Positions 1 through 7,568 of a stretch of DNA of 64,000 nt are shown here, one piece after another; within the stretch, counting starts at the first letter, position 1; each line of letters begins with the position of its first letter. Under the pieces are notes generated by a model. It made no database searches and was not told where the DNA came from. It saw only the letters and a program-made list of their open reading frames with translations. Made by a program: the position numbers and the translations under genes. The stretch is taken from assembly GCF_022751215.1 (NCBI RefSeq), contig NZ_JAICDG010000003.1, positions 930,001-994,000 of the forward strand. The letters run 5' to 3'. The DNA comes from Actinomadura terrae. Its GTDB lineage: Bacteria; Actinomycetota; Actinomycetes; Streptosporangiales; Streptosporangiaceae.

Positions 1-333
1 TCGCCAGTCGTCGCCCTCCCGCGCCGTCCAGCCGGGGCGACGCAGCACCAGCAGCGGCACGCCGGTGCGCTCGGCCGCCACCACGGCGGACGCGGTCATC
101 AGCGCCGCGAACGGATGCGTCGCGTCGATCACCGCGTCGACGCGTTCGGCGCGCAGCCAGGCGGTGAGCCCGTCCGGCCCACCGAAACCCCCGACGCGAA
201 CGCGTCCCGGCGGCGGCTCGGGCGCGGCGGTGCGCCCCGCCAATGAACTGATCACCTCGCAGGACGGATCGGCCGCCAGCCTCCCGGCTAGCGCGCGGGC
301 CTCACCGGTCCCGGCGAGCAGCAGTACACGCAT
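1..333 (-). CDS. cobK: Precorrin-6A reductase (partial, C-terminus off window)
   Basis: NADPH-dependent reduction of precorrin-6A to dihydroprecorrin-6 in cobalamin ring synthesis. The visible 111 residues start MRVLLLAGTGEARALAG, a Rossmann-type nucleotide-binding start, and include the family-typical stretch DAVIDATHPFAALM. The gene runs off the left edge of the window. The ATG at 333 is used; an in-frame GTG lies two codons upstream. It follows cobL on the same strand after 113 bases, which fits a cobalamin operon. The CobK assignment rests on the N-terminal half only. Confidence 0.85.
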   Translation of the reverse strand, partial: MRVLLLAGTGEARALAGRLAADPSCEVISSLAGRTAAPEPPPGRVRVGGFGGPDGLTAWLRAERVDAVIDATHPFAALMTASAVVAAERTGVPLLVLRRPGWTAREGDDWR

Positions 334-446
334 GGTCACGTGAGCATGGTAAATCCGCGAGCCCCCCAGAACCGGCAGTGCCACGTCCCGCCCGAACCCC
401 CACACGCGCGCAACGCCTGCTCCCAAGCCCGCACACGCCGTGCCGC

Positions 447-1619
447 TCACCGGCGAGTCACTGTCCACTGGGTTACCGGCATCAGGGGGCGCCAGGCCGT
501 GAAGCCGCCGACCGGTGCGGCTCGGCTGATCGCGATTCTGGTCAGGTCGCCGCCGAGGCGTTCGCGGGCCTGTACGACGAGCTGTTCCGACTCCAGCGTG
601 ACGGCGTTCACCACCAGGCGGCCGCCCGGACGGAGCGCGTCCCAGCACGTGTCGAGGACGCCGGGTACGGTGACGCCGCCGCCGACGAAGACCGCGTCCG
701 GGGCGTCCAGGCCCGCCAGGGCGTCCGGCGCCGCGCCGGTCACCACGTGGATGCCCGGGACGCCCAGAGATGCGGCGTTCTTCCCGATGCGCGCTGCGCG
801 TTCCGCGTCCCGTTCGATCGCTACGGCGCGGCACGAGCGGTGCGCGCGGGCCCACTCGACGGCGATGCTGCCCGCGCCCGCCCCCACGTCCCACAGCAGC
901 TCGCCGGGCACGGGACCGAGCCGGGCGAGGGTGATCGCGCGGACCTCCCGCTTCGTGAGCTGCCCGTCGTGCTCGTAGGCGTCGTCGGGCAGGCCGGGCA
1001 CGGCGGGCCTGCCCGCGCCGTGGCAGTGGACGGCGACGATGTTGAGCGGGTCCGGGTCGGCGTGGAGGGGGCCGACGCGCTCGTCCGGGGCGCCGAGCCG
1101 TTCCAGCAGCGTCAGTTCGCTGCCGCCGAAACCGCGCTCGCGCAGCAGCGCCGCGACCTCGCCGGGCGTCGCCGCGCCCGCCGACAGCACGAGGACGCGC
1201 CGTCCCTCAGCCAGCGCCGCGCCCAGCGCGGCGAGCGGGCGGCCCACGGCGCTGACCACTTCGGTGTCCTCGACCGGCCAGCCGAGCCGCGCGCAGGCCA
1301 GCGACACCGACGAGGGGTGCGGCAGCACCCGCACCGGGCCCAGGAGCCGCACCAGCGCCGACCCGACGCCGTAGAACATGGGGTCTCCGCTCGCGGCGAC
1401 CGCGACCCGGCGGTCCCGGTGCTCGGCGAACAGGCCGGGCAGCGCGGGCATCATCGGCGACGGCCACGCGACGCGCTCGGCGCGGACGTCCTCCGGCAGG
1501 AGGTCCAGTTGGCGCGTGCTTCCCATGACGACCTCGGCGGCGCGGAACGCCTCGCGCGCGGTGCCGGACAGGCCGTCCCAGCCGTCCGCGCCGATCCCGA
1601 CCACGGTGACGTCAGACAT
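447..1619 (-). CDS. cobL: Precorrin-6Y C5,15-methyltransferase (decarboxylating), CbiE-CbiT fusion
   Basis: Cytoplasmic bifunctional enzyme that methylates C5 and C15 and decarboxylates C12 of dihydroprecorrin-6 during B12 synthesis. The 390-residue length is normal for the fused form. Residues about 1-200 are the CbiE tetrapyrrole methylase (SGDPMFYG at 77-84); residues about 210-390 are the CbiT SAM-dependent part (DVGAGAG at 244-250). The start overlaps the end of the upstream PPOX gene by 8 bases, so the two are probably co-translated. It lies just before cobK. Confidence 0.93.
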   Translation of the reverse strand: MSDVTVVGIGADGWDGLSGTAREAFRAAEVVMGSTRQLDLLPEDVRAERVAWPSPMMPALPGLFAEHRDRRVAVAASGDPMFYGVGSALVRLLGPVRVLPHPSSVSLACARLGWPVEDTEVVSAVGRPLAALGAALAEGRRVLVLSAGAATPGEVAALLRERGFGGSELTLLERLGAPDERVGPLHADPDPLNIVAVHCHGAGRPAVPGLPDDAYEHDGQLTKREVRAITLARLGPVPGELLWDVGAGAGSIAVEWARAHRSCRAVAIERDAERAARIGKNAASLGVPGIHVVTGAAPDALAGLDAPDAVFVGGGVTVPGVLDTCWDALRPGGRLVVNAVTLESEQLVVQARERLGGDLTRIAISRAAPVGGFTAWRPLMPVTQWTVTRR

Positions 1620-2025
1620 GGCCGAGGACGCGGTCGATCGTGATCTCGATGACGACGCGCTGCGGGTTCGCGCGCGGCGGCCGGTAGCGCTCGGTGTAGC
1701 GGCGCTCGGCGTCGGCCACCGACTCCGCGTCGGTCCGCAGGACGGCCCGCCCCTCGATCGTCGCCCAGCGCGCCCCGTCCACCTGGGTCACGGCCGCGGC
1801 GGCCCCGTCCGGGCCCGCCGCCGCGACGAGCCGCGCCTTCGCCGACGTCCCCGAGGTGATCACCCGGACGACCCCGGCGGCGGCGTCCAGCGTCGCCCCC
1901 ACCGGGACGGCGTGCGGCGTCCCGTCCGGGCGGACGGTGGCGAGCGTGCACACGTGCCGTTCCCGCCAGAACGCCAGGAGCCGCTCGTCGTCGGCCCTGA
2001 TCGCGTGTCGTGTTGTCCGCTGCAT
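1612..2025 (-). CDS. PPOX-class, probably F420-dependent, oxidoreductase
   Basis: A 137-residue split-barrel flavin/F420-binding protein of the pyridoxamine-phosphate-oxidase-like superfamily. The N-terminal half has the typical order seen in F420-type members (FWRERHVCTLATVRPDGTPH, then VPVGATLD and SGTSAKARLV). The substrate is unknown. It is the first gene of the visible minus-strand cobalamin block and overlaps cobL by 8 bases; this suggests co-expression but does not prove a role in B12 synthesis. The ATG at 2025 is clear. Confidence 0.85.
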   Translation of the reverse strand: MQRTTRHAIRADDERLLAFWRERHVCTLATVRPDGTPHAVPVGATLDAAAGVVRVITSGTSAKARLVAAAGPDGAAAAVTQVDGARWATIEGRAVLRTDAESVADAERRYTERYRPPRANPQRVVIEITIDRVLGHV

Positions 2026-2098
2026 ACCGAGCAGGATCGCAGGATCGGGACGCGTCCCGCGCTTCAGGGTCCGCCTCCGGCCGGGGCGGCGCGGCGGG

Positions 2099-3214
2099 TC
2101 AGACGCGCCAGGAGCGGACGAGTTCGTCCAGCGCGGACTGGTCGTAGAGGATGCCCTGCGAGATCAGCTCCTGGGCGACCAGGTCGCCGTCGCCGTGGTG
2201 CTTGGCCAGCAGCCGGTACACCGCGTACGGGAACCAGTGGTTGTCGCTGATCCGCTGGATCTCCGCCTCGTCGCAGGTGTAGCCCTCGGCGCGGACCTCC
2301 GCGAGCGTCGCCGCGACGTCGCCGTGCCGCCGCTCCAGGACGTCGATGACCAGGGCGCGCAGGTTCTCCGCGTTCTGCGCGGGCGCGGGCTCCTCGGTGA
2401 CGGAGCCGAGGCCGCCGTGCCCGTTCAGGCCGCTGCGCGCCGCCGCGCTGGCGACCGCCAGTTCCGGCTCGGGTTCGGGCACCGGCTCCGGCGCGGGACG
2501 CGGCGCCTCCGCGCGGGTCGCGGACGCCTCACCTGAGGAGGCGGCGGACGCGGCGGGCTCGGGCTCGGCCTCCCGGGTGCCGTTCGCGGCGTTCCCGTTG
2601 ACCGTGGCAGCGTCGCCCGACTCCAGCGCCTTGCCCGAGTGGCCCGGGACCTGGATCTGCGGGAACGGGCCGGTGTTGCGCAGCGGCATCAGCGTGATCT
2701 GCTGGAGCGTGACGGGCCCGGCGATGGCGCGGTGCTGCGGATCGGGCTGCTTGGGCTCCTGCTCCTCGTCGCGCGAGACGTACCGGTGCAGCGTCCGCAG
2801 CAGGACGAACAGGCCGAGCATCGACACGATCGGCGGGACGGCGGCCGTCGCCTGGTAGGAGAACGTCCGGTGCCCGACGTGGCCGACGTTGAAGATGAGG
2901 CTCGCTGTCCAGCCCGCGAGGGCGATGCTCAGCGGCAGGAAGAAGTCCAGCCAGCTCAGCAGCTGCCGGCGGTGCAGCACGAAGGCGTCCACGGCCAGCA
3001 GGAACAGGCCGAGTTCGCCCACGATGATGAACAGGTCGACCAGCAGCGGGAACGAGTCGGCCTTCCAGCCGCGCAGGCCGTGCTCCAGCGCCCAGTGGTA
3101 GAGACCGGCATAGGACTGGGCGAAGCCGCCCACGGTGGCGGTCATCACCGCCGCGGCCATGAAAGCGATGGCCCCCCAGCGTGTGATGGCCTGTGCCCGG
3201 TTGGCAGCGCTCAT
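2099..3214 (-). CDS. DUF2637 domain membrane protein
   Basis: A 371-residue protein of unknown function. Residues about 10-135 hold four predicted membrane segments typical of DUF2637 (for example GAIAFMAAAVMTATVGGFA and LVDLFIIVGELGLFLLAVD). A long Ala/Pro/Glu-rich linker follows, then a soluble C-terminal region of about 95 residues (LRALVIDVLERRHGDVAATL onward). DUF2637 occurs in actinobacterial chromosomal and plasmid-transfer (Spd-like) contexts, but no transfer genes are near. I chose the ATG at 3214, preceded by GGAG; an upstream TTG at 3244 would add ten residues and is less likely. Confidence 0.85.
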   Translation of the reverse strand: MSAANRAQAITRWGAIAFMAAAVMTATVGGFAQSYAGLYHWALEHGLRGWKADSFPLLVDLFIIVGELGLFLLAVDAFVLHRRQLLSWLDFFLPLSIALAGWTASLIFNVGHVGHRTFSYQATAAVPPIVSMLGLFVLLRTLHRYVSRDEEQEPKQPDPQHRAIAGPVTLQQITLMPLRNTGPFPQIQVPGHSGKALESGDAATVNGNAANGTREAEPEPAASAASSGEASATRAEAPRPAPEPVPEPEPELAVASAAARSGLNGHGGLGSVTEEPAPAQNAENLRALVIDVLERRHGDVAATLAEVRAEGYTCDEAEIQRISDNHWFPYAVYRLLAKHHGDGDLVAQELISQGILYDQSALDELVRSWRV

Positions 3215-3334
3215 GCGGGGTGTGCTCCAGATTTCCTTACCCAAACAAGAGTGATCCTTGGGAGACTATCCATTCGCCCGACGTTTCGTGGTGGAAACGC
3301 GTCACGTCCTTGTCGCGGTGCGGAAATAGGCCGC

Positions 3335-3365
3335 CCCCACCAGGCCCAGCGGTGGCCTGGCGGGG
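3335..3365. terminator. Hairpin downstream of the dioxygenase gene
   Basis: The inverted repeat CCCCACCAGGCC (3335-3346) / GGCCTGGCGGGG (3354-3365) forms a 12-bp stem with one mismatch and a 7-base loop. It sits 40 bases beyond the dioxygenase stop on the minus strand, before the DUF2637 gene. There is no U-tract, which is common in actinomycete terminators. Confidence 0.5.
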
Positions 3366-3404
3366 ACGGGGTTCCGTAATGGGAGCTTTACGGCACCTGG
3401 AGCG

Positions 3405-4049
3405 TTACGGCACGCGAAGGACGAAGTCGATCACCGCGTCGCGGCCGTTGGGGCCGCTCGTGACCTTCATGAGCAGCCGCGGGTCGTACAGCGAGTCCGT
3501 CTGGTTGCGCGGCTCGTTCGGGAAGTACGTCTGCGTCGTCAGGATCGAGCGGCCCGGGGCCTGGAGCTTGACGTGGATGTGCCGGGTGCGGCCGGGGTAG
3601 AGGCCGGGCACGATCGTCGTCAGGGTGAACCGCCCCTGCGCGTCGGTGTACTGGTGACCGCGCAGCGTGAATCCGGTGTTGTCGTAGTTCCCGTTGTTGT
3701 CGGCCTGCCAGAAGTCCAGCAGTGCCCGGTTGATCGGCTTGCACGACTGCGAGTAGACGATGCCGCTCACGGTCAGCTTGGTACCGGGCATGCCGGGCGT
3801 GGTCAGGTCGGCGCGCTCAGGCGAGTTGGGCTTGAAGTACGGGCCCTCCATCTGCGACGGGGTGGCGGTGCTGTCCCCGTCGGTGCACTTCGGGGTGGGC
3901 GTCAGCAGGCGGCCTGCCTCGGGCCGCACGCGGGCCGAGGCCGGTCCGGCGGCGGAGAGCGCGGCCGGGACGGCCAGCGCACCGACGCCCGCGGCGACGA
4001 TGAAGTGCTTGCGGCTGATGCCGCTGGTTTCCTGCTCGTCCTCTGGCAT
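3405..4049 (-). CDS. Secreted intradiol ring-cleavage dioxygenase
   Basis: Fe(III) enzyme of the protocatechuate 3,4-/catechol 1,2-dioxygenase fold, 214 residues. Four candidate iron ligands are visible: Tyr122 (NGNY), Tyr151 (GLYPG), His157 and His159 (TRHIH). Residues about 12-40 form an export signal (SRKHFIVAAG then a hydrophobic run ending GPASA); it resembles a Tat signal but has Arg-Lys rather than twin Arg. The start at 4049 has GAGAGGA upstream; an ORF extension to 4160 is discarded. The aromatic substrate is unknown. It is divergent from an AraC regulator, a likely controller. Confidence 0.87.
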   Translation of the reverse strand: MPEDEQETSGISRKHFIVAAGVGALAVPAALSAAGPASARVRPEAGRLLTPTPKCTDGDSTATPSQMEGPYFKPNSPERADLTTPGMPGTKLTVSGIVYSQSCKPINRALLDFWQADNNGNYDNTGFTLRGHQYTDAQGRFTLTTIVPGLYPGRTRHIHVKLQAPGRSILTTQTYFPNEPRNQTDSLYDPRLLMKVTSGPNGRDAVIDFVLRVP

Positions 4050-4160
4050 GGCGGGTTCCTCTCGGCGGGTCTTCGAGGTGGTTGGGGCGCGCACCCAGGA
4101 CGTTCGTCGGTTATGTATAGGCCGCGCCGGAGTCGGGGGTCTTGGCCTTGCCTGCCGCAT

Positions 4161-4181
4161 CTTTGGCGGCGTGTGCCAAAG
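4161..4181. promoter_or_regulatory. Inverted repeat between dioxygenase and AraC genes
   Basis: CTTTGGC at 4161-4167 and GCCAAAG at 4175-4181 form a perfect 7-bp inverted repeat with 7 bases between. It lies in the 236-base divergent intergenic region between the dioxygenase start (4049) and the AraC-type gene (4286). A regulator-binding site is inferred from position and symmetry only. Confidence 0.4.
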
Positions 4182-4285
4182 ACCGACGCCATCGTCGTGC
4201 CGACTCGCTTATTGACCTTCTTGACCCGGCGTAGAAGCCTGGCATGTGGCGTCCGGGAACAGTCCATCCAGCGCGAGGGAGCGCA

Positions 4286-5248
4286 ATGCCCACGCTCGTC
4301 AGCACCTCGGACCAACCTGCCGCCGACCAGGCGGACTACTGGCGCCACCTCATCACCTCGGCCTTCGGGCCGTTCCATCTCCAGCCCGCGGGACGCGGCC
4401 CGTTCGCGGCGCGGCTGGTCGCCCGTGCCCTCGGCCAGATCGAGGCCAGCGAGGTACGCGCGCCGGCGCACGCCGTCCGGCGCAGTGTCCGGCAGATCCA
4501 CCACGACAGCCGCGAGTGCTACAAGCTCGGCCTCGTACTGCGCGGCTCCTGCGTCCTGCGGCAGAACGACCGGCAGGTCAGGGTCGGGCCGGGGGACGTC
4601 GTGTTCTACGACCTCACCCGTCCGGTCGAGATCGCCTTCGACGCCCACCACATCTTCACCGTCGTCATCCCGCACCGGGCGGTGCCGCTGTCGGCCGACC
4701 GCATGGCCGAGCTCGGCGGCACCCTGCTCAGCGACCAGGCCGGGACGGGCCGGATGGTCGCCTCGCTGCTCGCCGCGCTCGCCGAGGACGGCGGCGCTGC
4801 GGACGAGCCCTACGCCCACCACCTCGGCGGCGCGATCGTCGAGCTGGTGACCGGCGCCGCGACCGAGTGGCTCGGCGCCGAGCCGACCCCGTCCCCGGAG
4901 GCCGCCGAGATGCTGCGCGCCATCGTCGACTGGATCGAGACACGGCTGCACGACCCGGGGCTCACGCCCGCCGCGATCGCGGCGGCGCACCACATCTCCG
5001 TCCGGCAGCTCTACCGGGTCTTCCAGCCGAAGGGGACGACGGTCGCCCGCTACATCCGCGCCCGCCGGCTCGACCACTGCCGGCGGGAGCTGCGCGACCC
5101 GTTCCTCGCCACCCAGCGGATCGGCGCGATCGCGTGCCGGTGGGGGCTGCCCGACGCGGCCGCGTTCAGCCGCGCGTTCCGGGCGGCCTACGGTGTCACG
5201 CCCAGCGCCTACCGCGCGGCCGCGACCGGCATCGACCGTGTGGACTGA
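4286..5248 (+). CDS. AraC family transcriptional regulator
   Basis: A 320-residue DNA-binding regulator. The N-terminal part (about 40-190) resembles the AraC-binding-like/AraC_binding_2 fold of control proteins (HHDSRECYKLGLVLRG, VGPGDVVFYDLTRP). The C-terminal part (about 210-315) carries both helix-turn-helix units (AAHHISVRQLYRVFQ and ACRWGLPDAAAFSRAFRAAY, ending GVTPSAYR). The start ATG at 4286 is preceded by GAGGGAG; the upstream in-frame start at 4244 lacks a ribosome site. It is divergent from the intradiol dioxygenase, which it may regulate. Confidence 0.9.
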   Translation: MPTLVSTSDQPAADQADYWRHLITSAFGPFHLQPAGRGPFAARLVARALGQIEASEVRAPAHAVRRSVRQIHHDSRECYKLGLVLRGSCVLRQNDRQVRVGPGDVVFYDLTRPVEIAFDAHHIFTVVIPHRAVPLSADRMAELGGTLLSDQAGTGRMVASLLAALAEDGGAADEPYAHHLGGAIVELVTGAATEWLGAEPTPSPEAAEMLRAIVDWIETRLHDPGLTPAAIAAAHHISVRQLYRVFQPKGTTVARYIRARRLDHCRRELRDPFLATQRIGAIACRWGLPDAAAFSRAFRAAYGVTPSAYRAAATGIDRVD

Positions 5249-5340
5249 CGCCGGACGCGACGGAACCAGCCCGATCAGTCTGATCAGCGAAATCAGCGGG
5301 ATCCAAGCGGGTCGAACCGTCCTCGAAGGGCGGTTGACGT

Positions 5341-5450
5341 GGGTCGATGTGAGGCGGTGCGAACGGATGTGGATCGTTGTGGGTTGTTGTGGGATTGAAC
5401 CGGCTTGAACACGCTTGAATCGGCTTAATTCGACTAAAGCCGACTGAAAC
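5341..5450. repeat. Degenerate 10-bp periodic array upstream of the Crp/Fnr gene
   Basis: Cut into 10-base units from 5341, the sequence shows a drifting decamer: units ending ATGT, GTGC, ATGT, TTGT, TTGT, then gggattgaac, cggcttgaac, acgcttgaat, cggcttaatt, cgactaaagc, cgactgaaac. The last six units (5391-5450) are clearest, with a recurring (g)CTTGAA core. A 10-bp period places each unit on the same helix face. No gene covers this stretch. Confidence 0.55.
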
Positions 5451-5478
5451 GGTCGCCTGGCGCGGGCTCCCCATCGAC

Positions 5479-5543
5479 GCCGCGGCGGGCGACCGCCCGG
5501 CGGCGCCGCGGCGGGACGGCCGCGGCGAAACGGTCGCCGCGGC
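5479..5543. repeat. Cluster of four GCCGCGGC palindromes
   Basis: The perfect 8-bp palindrome GCCGCGGC occurs at 5479-5486, 5505-5512, 5519-5526 and 5536-5543. A 12-bp direct repeat GAAACGGTCGCC is present at 5446-5457 and 5527-5538. A 14-bp perfect palindrome GTCGCGTACGCGAC follows at 5558-5571. All lie in the leader of the Crp/Fnr gene; the first two palindromes can also pair as a large hairpin. Confidence 0.55.
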
Positions 5544-5630
5544 AAGACATTACGGGCGTCGCGTACGCGACACGGTGCGTGGCGGGGACCACCCCGCAAC
5601 CTTCTTCCCTTGCCCGCACAGGCGGTTTAC

Positions 5631-5684
5631 GGTTCGGGTAACCGACCGGGTACGGGTGACCGACCCGGTTCGGGTGACCGACCG
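5631..5684 (+). repeat. Three 18-bp iterons before the Crp/Fnr start
   Basis: Three head-to-tail 18-base copies at 5631-5648, 5649-5666 and 5667-5684 share the core cgggtRaccgacc, which contains the palindrome GGTNACC. They end 18 bases before the chosen TTG start, just ahead of the GAGGAGGAGG ribosome site. Autoregulatory operator sites are an inference. Confidence 0.6.
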
Positions 5685-5702
5685 ATCGCGAGGAGGAGGC
5701 CG

Positions 5703-6407
5703 TTGCCGCCGTACGCGCCGTCCCCGCCGCGTCCGGGATTCTGGGCCGCGCTCGACCACGTCCAGCAGGCGGCGCTCCGGGCCGCCGCGCGCCCCCGGCA
5801 CTTCGCGGTGAAGGCGCCGCTGGTCTACCAGGGCGACGAGTCCGACCATGTGATCATCATCGAGCGCGGCTGGGCGAAGGTGACCTCGACCACCGAGGAC
5901 GGGCACGACGTCGTGCTCGCCGTCCGGGGCCCGGGCGACCTGCTGGCCGAGAGCGCGGTGCTCGGCGGCCGCACCCGCTCGGCCACCGTGACCGCGCTGA
6001 CGCCGATCCGCGCCCTGGTCGTCCCGGCCGCCCGCTTCACCGGGTTCCTGGACGCCCACCCGCAGGTGTGGATGCTGGTCACCGGCACGTTCGTCCAGCG
6101 CCTGGACGACTCGGACCGGCGGCTGAAGGCGCACGTCACGAGCAAGGGCACCCGGCGGCTGGCGCGGCTGCTCTCCGACCTCGCCGAGCTGTCGGCCCAG
6201 CACACCCCGCCCGCGCCGGACGGCAGCGTCGAGATCGGCCCGCCGCTGTCGCAGGAGGAGCTCGGAAGCTGGATGGACGCCTCCCGCGAGACCGTCGCGC
6301 GCGCCCTGAACGGCCTGCGGCGCCGCGGCCTGATCCGCACCGGATGGCGGCGGATCACGGTCGTCGACCCGTCCGGCCTCCGCGCCGTCGCCGACGACCA
6401 CGACTGA
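5703..6407 (+). CDS. Crp/Fnr family transcriptional regulator
   Basis: A 234-residue regulator with an N-terminal cyclic-nucleotide-binding-type beta barrel (about 15-130: LVYQGDESDHVIIIERGWAK, GPGDLLAESAVLGG) and a C-terminal winged helix (LSQEELGSWMDASRETVARA then LNGLRRRGLIR). No Fnr-type cysteine cluster is visible, so an iron-sulfur sensor is unlikely; the ligand is unknown. I choose TTG at 5703 because GAGGAGGAGG lies just upstream; the longer ORF from 5610 would translate the 18-bp iterons as a six-residue peptide repeat. The regulatory target cannot be named. Confidence 0.88.
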   Translation: MPPYAPSPPRPGFWAALDHVQQAALRAAARPRHFAVKAPLVYQGDESDHVIIIERGWAKVTSTTEDGHDVVLAVRGPGDLLAESAVLGGRTRSATVTALTPIRALVVPAARFTGFLDAHPQVWMLVTGTFVQRLDDSDRRLKAHVTSKGTRRLARLLSDLAELSAQHTPPAPDGSVEIGPPLSQEELGSWMDASRETVARALNGLRRRGLIRTGWRRITVVDPSGLRAVADDHD

Positions 6408-6413
6408 CCATCG

Positions 6414-6812
6414 TCATGAGCCGCCGGGGTGCTCGGCGATGCGGCGCTGCGCCTCGGGCCAGTCGAGCGGCAGCTCCGACTCCTTGACGGTCCAGAAAAC
6501 GAACGTCGAGTCGCGCATGACCGAGCGCTTGCGGCGCATCGTGGACGCGTGCGGCTCGGCGGCGGCGTAGGCGTGGACGGCCTTGCGGTCCCGCCAGACC
6601 GAGAGCGTCCAGAAGGTGCGCTTCAGGAACTCGGCCTTCAGCGTGACGCCGTGGGCGCCGTCCGATCGGCGGGCCTGGCGCAGCAGCCGCAGCGAGGCGA
6701 GGAAGAACCCGGGGACGTGGCGGAGCGAGCGCACCTCCAGCCGTGAGGCCATGATCAGCACCTCGGCGTCCGGTTCGGCCTTCTCCAGGGGGATCCACGG
6801 AAGGGTCGGCAT
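6414..6812 (-). CDS. Antibiotic-biosynthesis-monooxygenase-like / DUF3291-type protein
   Basis: A small 132-residue cytoplasmic protein of a ferredoxin-like dimeric alpha/beta barrel type. It has the pattern MPTLPW, then VLIMASRLEVRSLRHVPGFF, and TFWTLSVWRDRKAVHAYA, which resembles heme-degrading or quinol monooxygenase-like families. No assigned substrate. The ATG at 6812 has AGGACA upstream; the ORF to 6845 is longer than needed. It is divergent from a TetR gene across 127 bases that hold a clear palindrome, so TetR control is probable. Confidence 0.75.
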   Translation of the reverse strand: MPTLPWIPLEKAEPDAEVLIMASRLEVRSLRHVPGFFLASLRLLRQARRSDGAHGVTLKAEFLKRTFWTLSVWRDRKAVHAYAAAEPHASTMRRKRSVMRDSTFVFWTVKESELPLDWPEAQRRIAEHPGGS

Positions 6813-6872
6813 GGCGGTGTCCTGTCGGTCGGCGAATCTTGTCACTGTCTAGATTGCGCCATACGATCCGAA

Positions 6873-6887
6873 CTTGTCAATGACAAG
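6873..6887. promoter_or_regulatory. Probable TetR operator CTTGTCA-A-TGACAAG
   Basis: A perfect inverted repeat of 7+7 bases around one central base. A second copy of the half-site CTTGTCA lies at 6838-6844, next to the start of the monooxygenase-like gene, and AATCT/AGATT arms flank it (6835-6839 and 6851-6855). The position between the two divergent genes fits the local TetR protein. Confidence 0.6.
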
Positions 6888-6984
6888 ATAGGCTGCCGGG
6901 TGACGTCGGGGGCATCGCGACCACGAGGGGGCGAGCCGGATCGAGCAGCCGAGCTATCACCACGGCGACCTGCGGCGGGCCATC

Positions 6985-7536
6985 ATGCACGCGGCGGTGG
7001 GGGCCATCGCCGAGTCGGGCCCCGCCACCTGGAGCCTGCGCGAGCTGGCGCGCCGCGCGGGCGTCTCGCACGCGGCGCCCGCCCACCACTTCGGCGACAA
7101 GACGGGCCTGCTCACCGCCGTCGCCGCCGAGGGCTACACGCTGTTCGCGGACGCGCTGGAGCGGGCGGGCGACGACTTCTACGACCTCGGCCTCGCCTAC
7201 GTCCGCTTCGCCGTCGACCACCGGGCGCACTTCGAGGTGATGTTCCGGCCCGAGCTGTACCGGACCGACGACCCCGAGGTGGACGCCGCCCGGCGGCGCG
7301 CGAACGAGATCCTCCGGCGCGGCGTCCGCAGCGTCGCACCGGGGGCGGCGACCGGCGAGACCGGCGCGCGCGACCAGGAGGACGACCGGACGGCCGCGAT
7401 CGCCGCTTGGTGCATCGTGCACGGCTTCGCCGAGCTGTGGCTGAGCGGCGCGTTCGGCGGCGGGCTCGGCGACGGCCTGGGCGATGACCCCGTGGCCGCC
7501 GCCAGCCCGGTCATCCGGCACCTGTTCGCCCGCTGA
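6985..7536 (+). CDS. TetR/AcrR family regulator (N-terminus uncertain)
   Basis: Transcriptional repressor with the N-terminal helix-turn-helix (SLRELARRAGVSHAAPAHHF) and a TetR_C_33-like C-terminal ligand domain (WCIVHGFAELWLSGAFGG). The first canonical start in frame is ATG 6985, but the conserved TetR lead-in YHHGDLRRAI is encoded just upstream (6955-6984) with no ATG, GTG or TTG before the stop at 6901. Either an ATC at 6940 behind GAGGGGG is the start, or one base of the five-G run at 6927-6931 is extra: removing it joins the GTG at 6900 to this frame. Divergent from the monooxygenase-like gene. Confidence 0.82.
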   Translation: MHAAVGAIAESGPATWSLRELARRAGVSHAAPAHHFGDKTGLLTAVAAEGYTLFADALERAGDDFYDLGLAYVRFAVDHRAHFEVMFRPELYRTDDPEVDAARRRANEILRRGVRSVAPGAATGETGARDQEDDRTAAIAAWCIVHGFAELWLSGAFGGGLGDGLGDDPVAAASPVIRHLFAR

Positions 7537-7568
7537 CCGCCCCGCCCGCCCCGCTCAGCCGGCGCTGC

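Noticed and set aside
5341..5450. Possible CRISPR array from the decamer repeats
   Set aside because: Units are 10 bases with no spacers and drift strongly; no cas genes are near.
5196..5474. Small minus-strand ORF in the Crp/Fnr leader
   Set aside because: No ribosome site, poor codon bias, and it only translates the repeats.
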